A DNA stretch of 64,000 nt from Osmia lignaria lignaria (GCF_051020975.1 NC_135046.1:4092001-4156000), one strand, 5' to 3'. Shown: positions 14,121 through 28,184, counted from the first letter of the stretch. A program made the numbers and translations. The notes: generated by a model not told the origin, from the letters alone.

Positions 14121-17100
14121 CATCTACAATCGCGCCGACCTTTAGCATCCACAATGGACAATGTTTCTTCTTTCTCCTACGGGAAAAATTACATTCGTCT
14201 GACTTATAAGGAACAATTAAAGCAAGCCGGTATCTTTAATGGAACCGTGAGATGTAGCGACTCTGGCACGCGCGGAAGACGAACGGAAGCAGGAAGAAAA
14301 GCTACTGCTTCTGGAGAAATGTTTTTAAAAATGATAAATGTAATTCTCCACGATTTACTTTGGTATTATACGTGTCAAGTTGAGAGCTAACTTGGGAATT
14401 ATATCACGTTGGAAATGCAAGGAAATTGGGTTCTTTAATATGCTGTCACAGTTAAAGTGGCCGAGCGTAATCAGAGGTGTCGAAGGTTTAATTATTAACA
14501 CTTGACACAGTTCCAACAGTGATGCACTTGCATTTCTTAGTTGCATCACACCATTTCATGGATTGTTAATGGTTTGCGAAATGGTATGGCACACCAGCGA
14601 GAATTGAATAAATGACGAAAAAAATCTCTTGATCCGTGTGAAAGTTTGATCGATCCATTGAACTTGGGAAACGTTTCATCGTCCGTTTCGATTCAACACG
14701 GTCGTCGGTGCAATTGGTGGAAAGTTAGTTTCCCGGTGATTTTTCACGGTCCGAGTCAATTTTAATCGCGAGTGCTTCGAACATCGCGCGGCTCGTCTAG
14801 ATTAAAATTCTGCGCGTCATAAAATCGTAATGCATCCGTTTGACAATTCACAGATTCGAACGAGCTTCTCTGCGTTCCCCTGTGCACCACGGGATACGCG
14901 TTCTCGATCGCTTCGAGCAATTGATCATCGAAATAGGGAATTAAATCGTTCGACGATGAATCGTGTAACAAAATCGAGGAGAAAAAAAATCGTACGGTTG
15001 CCGAGTGCCAGGCGAATGAAAACGTTGAAAATCTCACGATTCTCGAGGAAGAATGTATCGAAACGAGAAGCGAAACGACTGTGTAACAGCTAATTAACGA
15101 TCGAACCGATTGCCGCTCGGCTGGACATTATTTTCACGTTGCAAATCGACGAGGTGATGCGTAAGGAAAAAAATGCAAACTCGATTCGAACTCGGTTTTC
15201 TAGCGAGGATCGTTCCATCGAAACATCATGCATATTCCAGCGAGTTTGTACGCACGCACATACATATGTGAAAAGAGGTGAAAAACACGCTAAACGAGGA
15301 AGAGAAAGAGCTGGCTTTTTCCATTTAAATCTCGGAAACAGGCAGTTAAATCGGGCGGCCACAAAGGCGGAATGAAATCGACCGGCCACTTTGAAACGAA
15401 GAAAAGCAACGCAGGGGAAACGAAAAAATTGCATTACGAAAACAAATTCCGACGGAAAATCAACTTTGAAACGGTATCGCGGCTCGAGACGGTTGGTGGA
15501 AAATTGAAAATAGTTGGCTCGCCTTAGTATTCATCTTATTTACCAACTTTTGCGATACTGAATGAAACGAAGCGAATTCCAACTAATGAATTAACAGACA
15601 GCTGACAGTTATTTCGTGGTACATTTTGGTTCACAAGCAAGCAAAAAATTGCATCCACCGTGAAATTGGATGATCGCAGAATTGCGTACATACCGTGGCG
15701 TGTTATCTGAAAATGGCGTACGCGAGAAGTTCGGCGGGCATCGATGCGCCTGTTCCGAATAAATGATAGTCCAATAAATCGGCGACTGGATCGCGTTCCT
15801 TGCCCGTATGCACCTAGGACATCCGGTGCATTCTCTATTCAATCTCCTGCCTTTTCTCCGATCGCTCGTCCTTCCTTTGCGCCTCCTTTTTGCCGGCTCC
15901 TCGTAGCGTTAAAACTCAATTTGGCCTCACCTCAAAAGACGTGCCTTTGATCCGCCAAGCCACCACGACTAAGAAAAAAAAAAAAGAATAAAAAGAAAAA
16001 GTAGAGCACCCGAGAAACGCGAGTATCTGACGGATAGATAGAATTCTATGACGATAAAACCGCGTGCACGTGTTTTCCATTTGATTGCCGGCTGGATGAA
16101 GGAATTGTGAGTTGGTTATAGAAAATTCCTCTTTCCTAAGGGGATAAGAGAACCGAATTTATCCGATGATCCGATAAATGTGCGTAGGAATTTAATAAGA
16201 GCAAAATATCGTGTAAAAGGAATGTACAGTGTGAAACTGCTCGGCGTCACTTGAGAAATAAATCCTCCTTAAGTAGATTCGCGTCGCGTTCAAGCGAAAG
16301 AAGAGGCTTACACTTTGAAGTAGAACGTTGAAGCAGCTACACGAGATCGGTGGAGATTTATTACATATACCGGGACGCCAAAAGTATTTCCAACGCAATG
16401 CGAATAAACAACGTTTCTACGAGTGTAGTCAAACTTCCGTGCGAACCGAAGGTGAGAGTTAACGTTCAGGAAGTTTCATCAAAGTCGAGTAGTTGGTTGC
16501 GTGTAAACGGCGTGATTTACGACCGCTCGATTTTCGACAAACAATACACTCCTCCAAACATCGATCTTGCTTCGCGATACAAGCCCGCGCTTTCGTGTAC
16601 AGAAGCAAACCGTAAAACGAACAAGTTAAGCGTCTTTGAGGTGAAATTGCGTCTGAACAGGTTGACTATCGCGTCGCACCTATGGAAACTTTGAATTTCT
16701 ATAGGGATGGATTTACTTGTACGACAAAAGATTTTCGATATTTGAAATTCTAGATAATAGAAATAACAATAGTGTCAATAACTTCGGCACGATAATCAAA
16801 GTCTCGAAGATCCTTCGAACTTGGCAATCCTTTCTCTAACTCAATATCATGGGAAACATTTTTTCTTTTTCTCATAGAACCATTATTACATTCTCGTACG
16901 ATGTACGATTCCTTTGGTCGATTACGAAGCCGGTTTCAGCTTAGCTCGAGGTGGAACGCGCGTTTCTTCGCGAAGATACGAGGCACTTATTATCAAAATT
17001 AAATTTTCCGCTATTGTATGTGGTCGCAGAACACACGTACCGAGCGTCCGTGTGTCTAGAAACGAACCGAAGGGTAGATGTGTAGGTGTAGGTACGCAAA

Positions 17101-20100
17101 GGGCACACGTATGCAATTCCTACAAGGGCAAAAGGTTCAGAACGATAACAAGCTCGGATAAAGGAGGGTGAGCTCTGTTCATGGCGATCCAAGCTGTGAC
17201 CCAGCCATAAATTTAGCCGGCAAGCCTGACGCCTGAAAATTCCAGCCCTTTACCTTCTCCGACGTCGTTCGCCTTTCTCTACGGCCTGTAATCCCAGCCG
17301 AGGACTATCATCGATCCGAGAAAAAAAACGGCTCATTTGCTGCCGGTGACACCATTTTGTCACCGCTGACAAGAGTTCAGCAATATCCAACAAGCTTAAC
17401 AGTCTACCTGACAAATTTTTATCGCCATCGCTTCGACTGTTTCTGTCAGATTTTGTTGAAGCTACGTTGGGTAAAGAAAAAATATTCTGGGACTTGTGAT
17501 CCGTCGAGCTTTTCAACGGATCGCTATGAATGTTTTTTAAAGCGAAAACGACGTTTGAAACTGGTGGCAGGATTGCGGAGTTGGATGGAAAATAAAGAGA
17601 ACTCGTTGAACCGTGCGTCAGACCAGTCTCGCTTTTGGCGGATCGTTTTAAGCGGCTAATTAAATCCTTGACCGGGGGAAAAGGCTAAACAGCGGCCACG
17701 TTAGTCTGCTAAAAAAAGTGGCTGCGCTTAAACGCTTAATCACGAGCTATTGATTGCGGGATCACGCTTGCAAAACGCGTGTGCAGCTTTTCTCGATGCT
17801 ATTATGTCATTCCAAACGAAAAAAAGAAAAAGAAAAATGAAAAGGAAAGGGAAATTTGTTCATTTAAAACACAAAATAAACAATGGAGGAATAGGTAAAT
17901 TCTATACTTTATTTTGCAAATTTCTACATGAATGATAGAATTAAGCGGATAACAGTGTTTCAAGAAAATTTCAATTCGCTCCAAGTGTCCGTCTCTAATG
18001 TGTAGCGAATAATTGTGCGGCAGTGGGGGAGGATTCGTTACTTGCTTAGCGTGGATACGTTCACAAACTAGAAGCGTTCATTAGTTGGCGAGCGAGTAAC
18101 ATGGTCACGCGTGATGGCGTTTTGCAGAGACAGGGAATCGGCTAGCTGGTTGTTGTAATTGGCGAAGTAGCTGCACCAGGTAATTGGCAAAGTAGGTGTA
18201 TTTGAGCGTCGAAACGGTTTATTGGTAGGGTCTGATTACCCAGGGCTTGAAACGGCTTGTTGTTCCGACCGGTTCCAATGTTTTCGTTATCGTGTCCCTC
18301 GGATAAGGTAACACCAGGTGTCCGCTCCCTTGCGTTGTTAACATTGCGCGGTATAATGCAAAAGTTGAATTCGTAAGCATATTTAATATCACGAAATTGT
18401 AAGACCTTTTGCGTCTTCATTACGTATGTAGATGCGTGTGCACGGGTGCGCCGAGTCGGTACACTAGCACGCTGGAAAGAGGTTTCCTCTCTGAATTTCG
18501 AGGGAAATGGCTGGCTTGTTTCGAAGAGAAAACGACAGTTGCTTTTGAGACACGGGACAAGGCGAGGAGAAACGTATGAAATTGAAGCTTGAATTATGAA
18601 TGGGAGACTCGTTTCGTTGTTACCTTTTTTTAAATAGCATCTATTTTTCTCGCAAAGCGAACAAAATTTCTAGTAAAAATGATTTGGAAAATTTTCATCG
18701 CCATGCGAAACGACACGAAGAATTCAATTTTAGAAATTACAAATGATCGGTATACACCGTCCGCGGTAGAATGAATTCAATATCGTGACATAGTTACGGA
18801 CGAATCACGATTATTTTCCGCGGCGGCGTGCACGAGAAGGCAGGCTGATTGCCGTCTTGAAAATTCGATAATAAAACCTGGCCCGGTCGAAAGCGTATCC
18901 CTGATACGTCCACGCGGAGTCTTCGTCCTGAAGGAACATCCAATTTTGAGAGGAAGCGAGTCGGACGTAGCAAGGATTGTCCGAGAGTAATGGTTTCCTG
19001 GCATCGGGTTTCTTTTGTGAAATAGTCGAGCGACATTTTTCTGGCAGCATGGATATTGAGTCTCCCTCCCCTCCGCTATCCGATGACGTCGAAGCCTTTT
19101 GTGTCATCGCGAAAAATCGATCGTTACCACGCGATGCGTCACGGCCCGTTGACACGTTGATTTTCGGCAATAATTTATGGATAAGCAGCCTTAAGCGCGT
19201 CCGGTTCGTTCGACGCGCATCGAAAATCATACTTCGCTCTTCTTGCTTGACGAAGAAACATTTCTGACCGGGCGATCGCATGCGCGAACAGTGAAATTCC
19301 GTCATAAATCGTTGCCAAGGTGGCTTGTCGAGAAGGATTCACTGGTTCGCGCCCGACCAACGGAAAGTAACCAACGTGAAACTCGCAGGGAACAATCCGG
19401 TGCGAAGCAGAAGAGATGTTTGTGCATCCGCAACTTCCGTGGCGTGGTATAAATCAAACGCGGGACATTCTTTAGCCGGTCGAGGTGCCCGACACCAGAA
19501 ATAAGCCACTTCTGTCTCCGTTTGGCGAGAACGCCTGGAAACATCTTGATATACATTATCTTTCGTATAAATTTTACGACTACTTCCGCTTCCTCTATAC
19601 ATCTTCTCACGGCATCTCCTTTTCCTTCGGTTACTTACGAAGTGTTGCCGCCTTGAATCGAACACGTTGCCTCGCTCCTGCGGACCACGTCCGTCTGCAT
19701 GAAAGTGCTTTTGTACCGGCGCATCTGGTTCGTTGCACGTTCTGGCATTTTGCATGAAAAATCGTCGCTCAACGCGATCTTTTTAGCACACGCGTCTTCG
19801 AGATAAAGAAGAAATACACGCCTGAAACTTTCATAATGTCGATAGAGAGAGAGATTACGATTCGTGACTAATGAACGATGTCCATCGCTAAAGTTACGCG
19901 TTCACGTATTGATGTATACCCTTTATAGACAAGTTGCCGAATTCAAAGGGTACTTATAGACTGGAGCGCCCTAAAGCAAGTGTACATCGTGAACGTTTGG
20001 CTTCCTGAAAGCTTCCTAAAGGTTCCGGTAGACATCATTGATGTAGAACATCAACAACTAGTGAATGGGCATCGCCTATAGGTGTTCGTTAAGTCGGATA

Positions 20101-20773
20101 AGCGGTGTTCTAAAAGCACCGTCGGTTGCCACGAGGAATTATTACTCCATCAGAAGCCTGCAAAAGGGTTTATGGCTCGCTAATGACGTGAACTTTTCGT
20201 AGTAATGGAAATTATATAACTGTCGCTGGTACAAAATTAAAGAGTAATGCTTGATATTATCGCGTATAGCTATTGCTTTCACGCGAGCCACCGTATGTTT
20301 TTTTCATTATCACCGGTAGTTAAAATTGAAGCTATCCCGGTCCGACGTATACGTTTCGGACATTTCGCTGGAAAACGTTGGCCAGATTACTTGGCCGACA
20401 TGATATTACGTCCTACAAATCAAAATTGATTGCACCGTTATCGCTGTTACATGTACGCGACGTGTCCACTCTCTGCGCGGGAAGAAAGATGTCGCGTTTA
20501 TTGCCACACTGGGAACACAGGAATTTCACGGAAAATATGCTGGAAAGCACCGATCGTTACTATCCGTTAATTGTTTTTGATGACACGAAAATTGAGCTGT
20601 CCTTTCCTTTCCAGTCCCTTTGTGCGCGTTTGCTAACAATTCAGAATTTCAAATTCAAAATGTCCACATTTCCTGCCTGTTAAAAGCCCATTTTATCAAA
20701 AGCAATTCAAAGGTAGGCTGTGCACGATATTTTAATAGCCGCATTGTTACACTGATTTTTATTCACTTTGTAC

Positions 20774-20796
20774 AAAAAAAAAAAAAAAAAAAAAAA
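20774..20796. repeat. Poly(A) run of 23 bases
   Basis: Uninterrupted A run on the + strand. No retroelement or processed gene was recognised directly upstream, so it may be a simple repeat. Confidence 0.9.
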
Positions 20797-22686
20797 TTGA
20801 TAATTGAGCACGAAGAGATATTCATCGACTCATTAACCGGATAAGAAACGAAGGGCAAATTAAGAGAGAAACAGGGAACGTTGATTGCATATCGAAACGT
20901 TTAACCCCATCGAGCCTGTATCATCGGTCGCGTTCAATTTCCTGCCAAATAAATCCTAACGATAACGGTCGTCACGACAGTTTGCCGCGACGCGACGCGT
21001 CCCGACGCCAAAGTTTCGTCGGCAAGAGGCGAATCTTGGTGTTCCCGCAAGCGTGTTAGGCGAACGAGCAGAGGACGAATGGCAGCCCGATAGGCCACGA
21101 AGGAGCACGGTAGCTACGAGTAGACTTGACACTTTTGGCAAATTTCCACGCCGAGTTACGCGTTATCTTTTGTCTCGGAGTAATTGTTTCCCCGCTGGCG
21201 GGAGTGCGGCTACGATGACTACGACCACCGCCACGAAGACGTGAAACCAGAGGAGGATAAAGGGCGAAGAGAAGGAGGACGACGTCGTGTGCACAGCGGG
21301 GGAACACGGTGCAGGACTATCTCAGATATGGACGCGGACATTTATGTCGTAATGAAACGTCAGCCAGTTCCGCCCAACCGAATTTTCGGAACTCTCTGTC
21401 CCCGCTTGTAGATGCTAATTCGTATCCGCTCGTATTTCCAGCTGGCAATCTCGCCCAGCCGTATCTGCTGGCAAATTTCTGAACCCCCTCCGCTTCGTTA
21501 TCATCGCTTTGCTTAACGCACGATTTCACTGCCATTGATTCGTCCCCGGCTTCTTTCAATCGCGATCGCTGCGGGAGTAACGATAAGATATCTAACATTT
21601 CGAGAGGGTAATTTGTAACGAATCTGGGAAACAAGGGGAACGCGAATTGAGGTTTCAATAAAAATCATCTGGCTGTCTCTTCCGAGTCAAAACACCGGTA
21701 TCGGTAGCAAACATTTTACAATAACGTCAACAACCCCCTGCGCTGCGATTAAAACCCGTACGCAGTTCCCGAGCTACGTTCGTAGTAAATTCTAATTAAA
21801 CCCTTTTCTCGGAACGTTTTAATATCGTGGACCTTTTGTGAATTCACTTTTTGTTCTGCTTTTTGTAATAACGATAGCCCAACTGCCGCAATCCTCGAAC
21901 GAGAAGCGAGTATCATGAACATTTCCACAAAAATCTCGCGATTGTTTTACCATCTCTCGTATTATTATAATAACCCCTTTTTTTATAAATCGGCAAACTT
22001 TGCTCAAACGCGTTCTTATAACACATATCATGAGATGTTCTTTCTTTTATTTAATTGAGACACTTGAAACGCGCGCAAAAGTCCGTACTGTACGAAATCG
22101 CGTTAGGGAATAACCGGGAGAGCAATTGGAGGACTCGCGGGAGGAAGAGGAAGGTTGAATGGGTACAAAATTTCGCTGCTCTTTCGCGGTTTTTATCATT
22201 CTGCCTACGAATCGAGCTTTACCATAAGCTTCATTTACGGGAGGACGAAACGAATGGGCGCGTTGCTGTTTGCCGAGCGGATCCGAAAATAAATAGCGCG
22301 ACGGGCTTCTCTGTCTTCGTTGGCTGGAAGCTGGATAGAACGAGCCGGTTACAAAGGACGTTTGAACGACGTTGAATCTTTAATCACGGTAGCATGGTGA
22401 AAAATTGCGCATCGTTTGGTCGAGAACCAGAGTAAAGTTCGTTTTCGGGGAAGACCGTTGCTTATCTCGTCGCGATACTTTCATCACTGTCGACCCCTCC
22501 TCTTTAAAGTGTTTAATTATCGTTAATGATATCTGCGATTAAAATTTCTTAACTGTTAGCGAATTTCAAGCCAGTGCATTTATGTTTTATCCCTTAAGCA
22601 AGAAAATTCTACAGTATCGTAATTTCGTATCCGTTTTCTTAGTTTCCGCGTTACAATTCTTCTGGAAAGACTTCCGGATGTAAGCT

Positions 22687-22771
22687 GCGTTCAACAGGAT
22701 AAGCGTTTCGACATTGGAATCATCTTCATTAAAACGTCAAGACACGTCGGGATACTTATCCTGTTGGACAC
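22687..22771 (+). ncRNA. Candidate intronic hairpin RNA (pre-miRNA-like)
   Basis: Perfect 12-bp arms (CAACAGGATAAG at 22692-22703 and its complement at 22755-22766) are extended outward by a few pairs. Inward, after one mismatch, eight more pairs follow (22705-22712 with 22746-22753). The loop is about 33 bases. Several extensions are G-U pairs on the + strand, which would be A-C mismatches on the other strand, so a + strand transcript, the same as the host gene, is favoured. The size and pairing are compatible with a miRNA precursor. I do not recognise a known miRNA, and chance cannot be excluded. Confidence 0.3.
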
Positions 22772-25700
22772 GACTTATATATTGAACTTCCTTTTACCAA
22801 TAAGCACGGGAAAACTCGGTCATGAAAGTCTCAAGGATCTAATACGTTACATCTTCTCTTATCTCAGAAGACTCTTATATACTTTTCCAAGCAAAGAAGC
22901 TTTGCTAAAGGTATTCCCGTATGCAAATCGTAAGGCAGAGCGTTAAGCGCAAAGATCCTTTAATCTGCCATCTTTTCTTGAACAGACTAATGAACCAAAC
23001 TGCTCGAAACTTTCTTTTCTTTAAATTACCGCGATGATAGATTAGTGTCTACTTTATGTTTCTTAGAATATTTTATCCTGGTAATCGCGGTGAACGCTGA
23101 ATTTAATGACAAAAACTTTGCTCGCCAAGAGTGTACTTGATCGGAAGCAAACTTGCTTTGCGGTTCGAACAAGCTAGTTTCGTTGCACATTGTATTCGTT
23201 TCTTGCACACTCAGGCTGTCGGGTGGTTGAGGCAAGTTCTTTCAGTTCGTCGTTCGTTATCGTCACCGTGCACCACCATTATATTATTTCGTCTAAGCTT
23301 TTTTGCCCCACGCTCGCAAGTATTACGTCGCTCTAAACAAATGGATTATTCGCGGCAACATTTGTCTCTGTACTTTAGCCCGCGTGTTTAAAGCATCCCG
23401 GAGACGCAAGTAAAATATTTGCCCGCGAGACCATGCCCAAACAACTTCTCATATTTTTGCAGGTCACCCTCGTCCCTTCTCCTGCCTTTCTCGGTCCTCG
23501 TCTTATTCCAACCTCGACCCCTCTGTAAAACCCGTCAGCGTGTATTTTTACGAAGGATTACAGGATCCTATCGGTAATTCCGTCTACTTGCGACGGCTAC
23601 GTCCCGACACCGAGCTGACAAACAACTTGCGATACAGGCGACGCGTTTCTTCTTTTATCATTACCGTGCAATTCTTCGAATTCTTCGGTAATGATAAATT
23701 GTTAAATTCACACTCCGGAAGTCATAATATGATCCAAAGCTCGTTACATCCCTGTTTCATCTATCCGCAAAGTAATCAAAAAACAAAGCAGCTTTTTTCC
23801 ATTTTTTTCGAGACATCGGAAGCTTGAATCACGTGCTCGTGTAAATGAAACATCAACGCCGACGTGCACGTTAAACACGCCTAGCGTCGAGCTTTAGCAA
23901 CCTCGTAAATAGAGCGACAAAATCATATACGTGCAAACATGACGCAAGAACGAGACGTCGCAGCTAGGACAAACAAGACTCACGGACAGGTGAACAAATA
24001 TTACGCGTATATGAGATCGCGCTTGTCAATACGAAACTTGTCGAAGGGTGCGTCGATGCTGGGAAACAGCGGGAACCAAGCTTTAAGTAACTTCTTGCCC
24101 AGACTGCGTTTCACAACTTGCTTTGTTCCTTTTGTACCTTTGTGCTCGTCAGTTCCCTTCGAACGTGGAAAATTCGCTGGATTCGGTGGAACAGACCGCT
24201 CGCGTTCTTATTAATTCCGGTTTGAATTGTCCGACTTTTGTATGAAAAAAGCGAATGAATTCTTTGTTGGCGGTTTATGGAATATTTTAAGCGTAACGAC
24301 GACAAAGTTTTCCTAATATCAAAATAGTGAACCTTTTTTTTTAGTTCTCTTATTAAAATTCCTGGTACCACCAAAGACAATACTATAATTATAGTAAGTA
24401 TTCGAAAGATAAATTAAAACCGATATTAATATTATCTTTCTCATTGGGTATTCTTATATCGTCGCGCGAAATCCTCTAAAAGAGATTTTTGAAATGTTTG
24501 GAAACCTTTAGACTCAGCGATCGAGCGATCTTCTCGGTTCTGTATCACCTCGCGCTATCGCTCCATCAATATTATATCTCTTTATATCTCTCCCCACGTA
24601 GACCGGATATTTGCCCACTGCTACGCAGATATTGCATTCTTCGCGAGTGCCTTGAACCTCCATTTCCTTCCGACTCGCTTCTCATCACCTTTCCCAGACG
24701 TATTTTACTGTTTCAAATGAAACGTGCGATGTTGGCGTACGATTTCGTTAAAAACACAAGAATCTTTATCGTCGCGACGATTTAGTCACTTGTTTCATAA
24801 ATATCAATTTCATTCCCTTGAACTACAATTACCATTACCCTGTAGTAGAAAAAAAAATCCTCAAATGCAGAGAGTTAATATTCTAACTGCGGGAGAATTC
24901 CGGCGAATGGGGACGTAAAGTGCGGGCCGGAAGTGACCGCGATATTACTGGAAATTTCGTTGGTACTCGACTCGACCTCGACCTCGGTATTTTACACGAG
25001 AAATCCCTCGAAAAGAAGCGTTGAAGAGGGTGGTCGGTAAAAGGGTGAACGGCCGGTTTTCAGTTTGAATTTTTGCGAGTAGAGCAGAAATACGAGTTTC
25101 ACTTGGTGGCTGGCTCCTAACTAGCCAACCTCGACCATTTCAGCTCCCTGGACAACCAGATAAAATGTAAAACGGAAAGGCCGGCTGGTTTGCTTGTCCA
25201 GCTATGGCGGTGCTCGTCTCGGACACGGAATACATCCCATCAAAAACAGCACCGTGAAATTACCGCGTACCGGTACCTTTATACTCCACGTGCAACCGGT
25301 CAACGGATTTTTTGTACACGTATTTTTTTGGTAACATCGTTTTTCGAACGGGTTCCCGGTACTTCCAATATATAGGCTACGCTAACGAGTGACTCTGTAC
25401 GCCCGAAACGAACAGGAAATGTGGAACAAAGCTTTATTGTATGTGGCTTTTGTTTTCGGCCAGAATTTGTTCTGAGATTGTGTGGGCTTGGGATTGATTT
25501 TACCATTGTGTGAATTTCTTTGTGAACTTTTGCAGGAATCACGGAAAAACAGAGCACCTAAATTCTTCGTTATTTAAAATTCTTTTATGGAACATAGCTT
25601 TATAATTTTGGATGAAATTGTGGAATTCGCAAATTACACGCGGAAAATTTAACATGGCCCTCGGAAAATTACATTTTCAACGAGGTTCGACAGTGTTTCG

Positions 25701-26815
25701 GCTCACGAGAGATGGAGCACACACAGACGTGAGAAAAAAAAATGGTAGCAGGATGGATGAGGAAGGATGAGAGAAAATCCTTTCGCCTTCGAAAGCGTTG
25801 CTGAACGCACTTGGTGGAAACTAGCTTCTATTACTTGTAGCCGCTCGACACCTGGGTTCCAAGCTGCTCGTCCACGAAAGATCCACGCAAATCCCGGTGA
25901 ATCGAATCGATATCCCGATGGAAACAACGGGCAAGAATGGACCACCGGCCAATTTCCTCGGCTGTGTTTGCGATTTTTCACTTTGCGCATGTCCCTCTTC
26001 TAACGATAATCCTGGGACGGCACAAGGGAAAAACGTCAGCGTATAGTCAGACAGAAGGGAAATTACGGTGCACGGGAGAAAGATGCAAAAACAGTGGATG
26101 TCTGGTTGTCGTTAACCTTTTGCCAGTAAGTTTGCCCCGTTTATTCGGGACACGTTTATCAAGTTTTCTGGAAATGAATATTCAAAGTCTCTTAATGAAA
26201 ACAGTATTACTCGCGGCGGTTTCTCTGAGCAGTTTAATAGGATTCGCGAACTGCTGCGTTCAACAGTCAGTTAAACTCTAATATATCAAAAATTATCAAA
26301 GATTTTCCATTCATGATATTCAAAATCGGCAGCATCCGTTCTGTTTTCTTCGAATTTTCAAAGATTCTTTTTTACCTGCTTATCTTTATCGGAACGACTT
26401 TTGTATGCTTGTCTAAATCCGACGATAACTTCATATTTTGTGGATAATGGGGGCATCTCTTTAAATCTTTTATTTCGCATTACTGCTTCGGGCTAGCAAC
26501 GTCTTATCCGAAGCAACTGTTTGTATTTCCAATATTTCCCAACGCGGTGTCGGGTGGATGAAACCATAGGAGACAGTTTATCCTTTAAAGTTTATCCTCC
26601 GCTCGTTTCACGACGGGAAACAATGCTTCTTCTTCGCTTTCTTCCTTTACGAGCCGAGAAATCGATTCGAAACACCGTGTACTGACATCTCTCACAAAAT
26701 TTCAAGTAGTGTAAACTTCAAACCACTCGTAAAAATATGTAAGGATTTATTGCCGAATGAATAAAAACATTTCATCTTAAGAAAGATTAATAATCGCCAG
26801 GTATTTAATTATGTA

Positions 26816-26851
26816 CCGTGCGTCGCCGACTTTCCGGACGAATTTTTGGTA
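26816..26851. repeat. Dispersed 36-bp repeat, copy 1
   Basis: Matches 35835-35870 at 30 of 36 positions, starting with 16 identical bases (CCGTGCGTCGCCGACT) and ending in a shared TTGGTA. The bases outside were not seen to align clearly. It may be a remnant of an old repeat family or a shared regulatory block. Confidence 0.5.
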
Positions 26852-27890
26852 CCGTTGATAGCGTTTGGAATACCAATTATCATCAATAGAACCAGGTCAT
26901 AGAAGATTCAAAACGTGATTCGTGTAATTGCATTGCGATTTTCTCGAATAAATATGAACATTAAGGGGAAGGGATATAGAGAGGACACGGGTAAACATTA
27001 TCTAGCAAATATACGGTATGGAAACGTAGAATGTAATGGAGACTCGGTTTCAATAAGGTTCGATTGAATGCTTGCGGTATAGTGTACTTCATCCGATCAA
27101 GTATTTCCTCGAGGAAAAATGCGATACGAGGAGAAGAATACCAGTGTTTAGGGGTTGGATTGATGCGTGTAAGATTCGGTATCGAACAAGATACCTCTAT
27201 ACAAACACACTCTAATGTGTGTTTACGATTTGTAACGTTGATAGTTTGTTCAACTTTTTACTCCGATTGAATTCTCTCGATTATCTCGTCGTTAACTACA
27301 ACGTTAGGGTAAGATTCAAGGAAAAGATGCAGAATGGTATGGAAACAGAGGGAGTTAATGGTTAAATGTCGAGGTCTAACGACGAAACGAAAGGAGATAT
27401 ATTTACGTGGGAGCCATATGGTTGAGCATGGCAAAACAGTTCTTAAAACGACGCCCGTAAATTTCGGTAAACGGCCTCGCTGGAATTTATATTCCGCGTA
27501 TAGCAAAGGACAGGCGCAGCGGTGTCCCTCTGTGTGCAGTTACGTCGGTATGCGGCGTAACCTATATAACTTCCGGTATCAAGCGTCCGCGGATGCTCGT
27601 TACCGTGCAGAAGACGCATTTCGTCCTGGTTTCAGTAACATGGTCGGCTCTAATTGAGAAAAATTGTTGTTACCTCGCTTGGACAAAGGCTGGGGAAACA
27701 GTTTCGAGGGTTTCTTTGCTCGTGCCAAACTGTTTTTTCTCTATCCTTTGCGAAATTTACTACCCAAGTTACCTTGCTTTAAACGAACACGTTAACAGCC
27801 ACCCCTGAAAATGGACAGTTATAATGAAACTCATTAAAAAAACCAATTATCACGAATAGGATCGATCAATTTTTCAATCGAAGCTTTTAA

Positions 27891-28184
27891 CCCTTTGACT
27901 GCTGAGGATTTTAGGCTTGAACGTTCTGTGTGTACGAAATAAGAATCAAAACAATTACACTTATTACTTTTCTTTTTATTCCATTTCATTTCTCAGTTTA
28001 TTTTTTCATTTGTTTTTCTTTTTCACTGTTTTGTCGTATTATCATAATGTGATAACATATGGTGTGTAATTAATAATATGCGTTGATAACTTTTATTTAA
28101 TTATGATTAGTATATACAAGGAATAATCTATGGGCGTAGATAGTTTTCATCGGACGCATATGTGCGTCCATAGCAGACAAAGGG
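27891..28184. mobile_element. Non-autonomous piggyBac-type element (MITE), 294 bp
   Basis: The element is flanked by TTAA at 27887-27890 and 28185-28188. The left end begins CCCTTTGACTGCTGAGGA and the right end, read inward, CCCTTTGTCTGCTATGGA, so the outer 18 bases match at 15 positions. A near-perfect 18-bp palindrome (28152-28169, GGACGC...GCGTCC) lies directly inside the right terminal repeat. The middle is T-rich and non-coding. The ends resemble those of the 131-bp element at 5427, so both may have been moved by related transposases. Confidence 0.78.

Noticed and set aside
13919..14390. Two overlapping + strand open frames of 96 and 126 codons
   Set aside because: Both derive largely from a C/T-rich low-complexity tract and encode Phe/Leu/Ser-rich peptides; there is no domain and no splice context.
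17692..17725. Small GC-rich hairpin followed by A-rich sequence
   Set aside because: Only an 8-bp stem plus a 4-bp inner stem; short hairpins like this are common by chance, and a terminator reading does not apply to an animal intron.
23436..23575. Possible cassette exon after a strong acceptor (TATTTTTGCAG at 23462)
   Set aside because: One frame stays open to a weak GTAATT donor, but the peptide is low complexity, shows no FN3 or Ig features, and the region is pyrimidine-rich.
26090..26135. GTAAGT donor-like site at 26127 as the end of an upstream exon
   Set aside because: The sequence before it shows no FN3-like F-G segment, and no convincing acceptor pairs with it.
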